Positions 62,918 through 64,000 of a stretch of 64,000 nt of DNA are shown piece by piece. The notes under the pieces were generated by a model. That model worked only from the letters and a program-made list of their open reading frames with translations. It made no database searches and was not told the origin of the DNA. Positions within the stretch are counted from its first letter, which is position 1. The number at the start of each line of letters is the position of its first letter. Origin of the DNA: Legionella quinlivanii (GTDB taxonomy: Bacteria; Pseudomonadota; Gammaproteobacteria; Legionellales; Legionellaceae); NCBI RefSeq assembly GCF_900461555.1, contig NZ_UGOX01000001.1:1439501-1503500 (forward strand), in the 5' to 3' direction. The position numbers were made by a program, and so were the translations under genes.

Positions 62918-63851
62918 TCCTGACGGCCTGAACATGGGCGGCAGCAGTCTCCTGAGTTGCCCATTGCGTTTTTATATTCTCTATAAGCTGATCTTTAATA
63001 TGCCATTGCTGGTTAATCCAGGTTTTAAACTCATCCTGCAAAGATGACTTAGTCAAGTCATTATTAATAAATTGTTCTGGAATCTCAATTTCCCGCAGAT
63101 GAACACGGATTTTACTAATTCTACCGCATAAAAAATCCCAGAGAGAATGCTTTTCTTCGGCATATACGATTGTTAAATCCAGTAATTTATGAATCTCTGA
63201 GCCCATAGAACTGATTACAAAACTGACTCCTCCTGCACGGGGACGAAGTAGATGACGGTATTCAGATCCTTGCAATGTTTTTTTAGACAGGTTAAAGCGC
63301 GTACCTTCGACAAAGTTGGCAATAGTCACCGGTTGACCCTTGAAGGAATGGATTGCCTTTCTGGTAGCCTCCAGATCTTTCCCTTGTTTGTGAGGATTCT
63401 TAGCGAGATATGTCTTGCTGTATCGTTTCATAAACGGACAGCCCATTGCCCACCAGGCGAAGCCCAAAAGGGGAACCCACTTCAATTGATCTTTAATAAA
63501 AAACTTAATGACAGGAATTCTTCGGTTAAACAGCCTGTGCATGAGTACGATATCAAGCCAGCTTTGATGATTGGCAATCAGTAGATAGGATTGCTGTCTA
63601 TCCAGCTCCTTTAAACCAGTCGCCTCCCATTCATGGGGAATGAGATGACTAATGTAAGCATTATTGAGATCGCACCAGTACATCACAAAGCCATCAATAC
63701 GCTGACCACAGTAGAGTCTCCAGCGGTGATTAGGAATGAGTTTCAACAGGCCGAAAATGAATATCGGCATAAAACAGATACAGGTCGATAATATAAGAGT
63801 AAAAACTGCGAGCGACGCTCGCAAGGGATTAGACCTCGGATTTATTTTCAT
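62856..63851 (-). CDS. Acyltransferase, PlsC/YihG-like
   Basis: A 331-residue inner-membrane acyltransferase with the NHQSWLD motif (His and Asp of the HX4D site), PVIKFFIKDQLKWVP and FVEGTRFN. It resembles YihG/lysophosphatidic acyltransferases of phospholipid remodelling. It starts at the ATG 63851 (a TTG two codons earlier is possible) and overlaps the end of the epimerase gene by 62 nt on the other strand. The next gene upstream on this strand ends 12 nt away, so they may be cotranscribed. Confidence 0.85.
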   Translation of the reverse strand: MKINPRSNPLRASLAVFTLILSTCICFMPIFIFGLLKLIPNHRWRLYCGQRIDGFVMYWCDLNNAYISHLIPHEWEATGLKELDRQQSYLLIANHQSWLDIVLMHRLFNRRIPVIKFFIKDQLKWVPLLGFAWWAMGCPFMKRYSKTYLAKNPHKQGKDLEATRKAIHSFKGQPVTIANFVEGTRFNLSKKTLQGSEYRHLLRPRAGGVSFVISSMGSEIHKLLDLTIVYAEEKHSLWDFLCGRISKIRVHLREIEIPEQFINNDLTKSSLQDEFKTWINQQWHIKDQLIENIKTQWATQETAAAHVQAVRINPDRNVNTSQRIGGSPPDN

Positions 63852-63863
63852 AATCAATTTCCA

Positions 63864-64000
63864 TTAATCCAGTGCATAGGCAAGATCTGCGACCAGATCA
63901 TCGATATGCTCAACCCCCACCGAGAGACGAACAAAGCCATCGACAATTCCGAGTTGCTGACGTGTTTCATAGGGTATAGATGCATGCGTCATGATTGCGG
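63864..64000 (-). CDS. PLP-dependent Cys/Met metabolism enzyme (C-terminal end, cut by window edge)
   Basis: The last 45 codons of a trans-sulfuration enzyme such as cystathionine gamma-synthase/lyase or beta-lyase are visible on the minus strand. They read MTHASIPYETRQQLGI, then DGFVRLSVGVEHIDDLVADL and end ALD before TAA. The PLP lysine and most of the protein lie beyond the window, so the exact activity cannot be decided. In a Cys-dependent organism the identity matters, since a lyase would make cysteine from cystathionine. Confidence 0.8.
   Translation of the reverse strand, partial: AIMTHASIPYETRQQLGIVDGFVRLSVGVEHIDDLVADLAYALD

Noticed and set aside
1-64000. tRNA, rRNA, CRISPR arrays and prophage or IS genes
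   Set aside because: Reading the intergenic gaps by eye revealed no cloverleaf-like tRNA, direct-repeat array or transposase; a covariance-model scan was not possible.

Overview
The window looks like a chromosomal segment of a gammaproteobacterium of the Legionellaceae (Legionella or a close relative). The grounds are AT-rich coding sequence, EnhA-like L,D-transpeptidases, a choline-dependent phosphatidylcholine synthase, a very large NAD-glutamate dehydrogenase, tolQRAB, and several orphan coiled-coil or eukaryotic-like proteins resembling Dot/Icm (type IVB) effectors. Two of these orphans have upstream sequences matching the PmrA box of Legionella effector promoters. The species cannot be named from sequence alone. 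No rRNA, tRNA, CRISPR array, transposase or prophage gene was recognised.

Layout. 1-1809: N-terminal part of mfd (minus strand). 2104-9411: a compact nine-gene histidine operon (minus strand) headed by a TrpR/YerC-like regulator; its promoter has a palindromic operator at the predicted transcription start. 9670-10966: an isochorismatase-family hydrolase and an SDR. 11025-13226: an orphan ankyrin-like/coiled-coil protein. 13328-15206: flgN, flgM and flgA, with a MITE-like element between flgM and flgA. 15282-16313: cytochrome c5 and an L,D-transpeptidase. 16422-19609: gatCAB. 19757-24236: two MDR dehydrogenases, a thioredoxin-fold protein, a membrane protein, a small secreted protein and Pcs. 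24538-31361: an aldehyde dehydrogenase, a second L,D-transpeptidase and the 1624-residue glutamate dehydrogenase. 31672-34721: cytochrome b561, ygfZ, sdhE, ygfX and an ECF sigma factor. 34802-40559: ruvB, ybgC, tolQRAB and an S1/P1 nuclease where pal is usually found. 40938-57045: an accessory stretch with a 1243-residue coiled-coil protein, a Cys-Cys repeat lipoprotein, a serine hydrolase, two unknown proteins, HdeD, a class III cyclase, a DUF1214-like exported protein, a Cys-His-Asp enzyme-like protein and an F-box-like/HEAT-like protein. 57046-64000: nagZ, an amino-acid:cation symporter preceded by a poly-cysteine leader ORF, dapD-dapE, a nucleotide-sugar epimerase, an acyltransferase and the end of a Cys/Met-metabolism PLP enzyme.

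The most striking observation is at 58208-58297. A 29-codon ORF with six cysteine codons in seven lies between a predicted promoter and a DAACS-family symporter whose substrate-site Arg is replaced by Glu. This suggests cysteine-responsive control of a possible cyst(e)ine transporter, in a group known for cysteine dependence. The second is a pair of predicted PmrA-box promoters with identical geometry, before the 1243-residue coiled-coil gene and before the Cys-His-Asp gene; the latter also has a C-terminal glutamate block typical of Dot/Icm substrates. Intergenic regions carry at least three palindromic repeat families, one with five copies.
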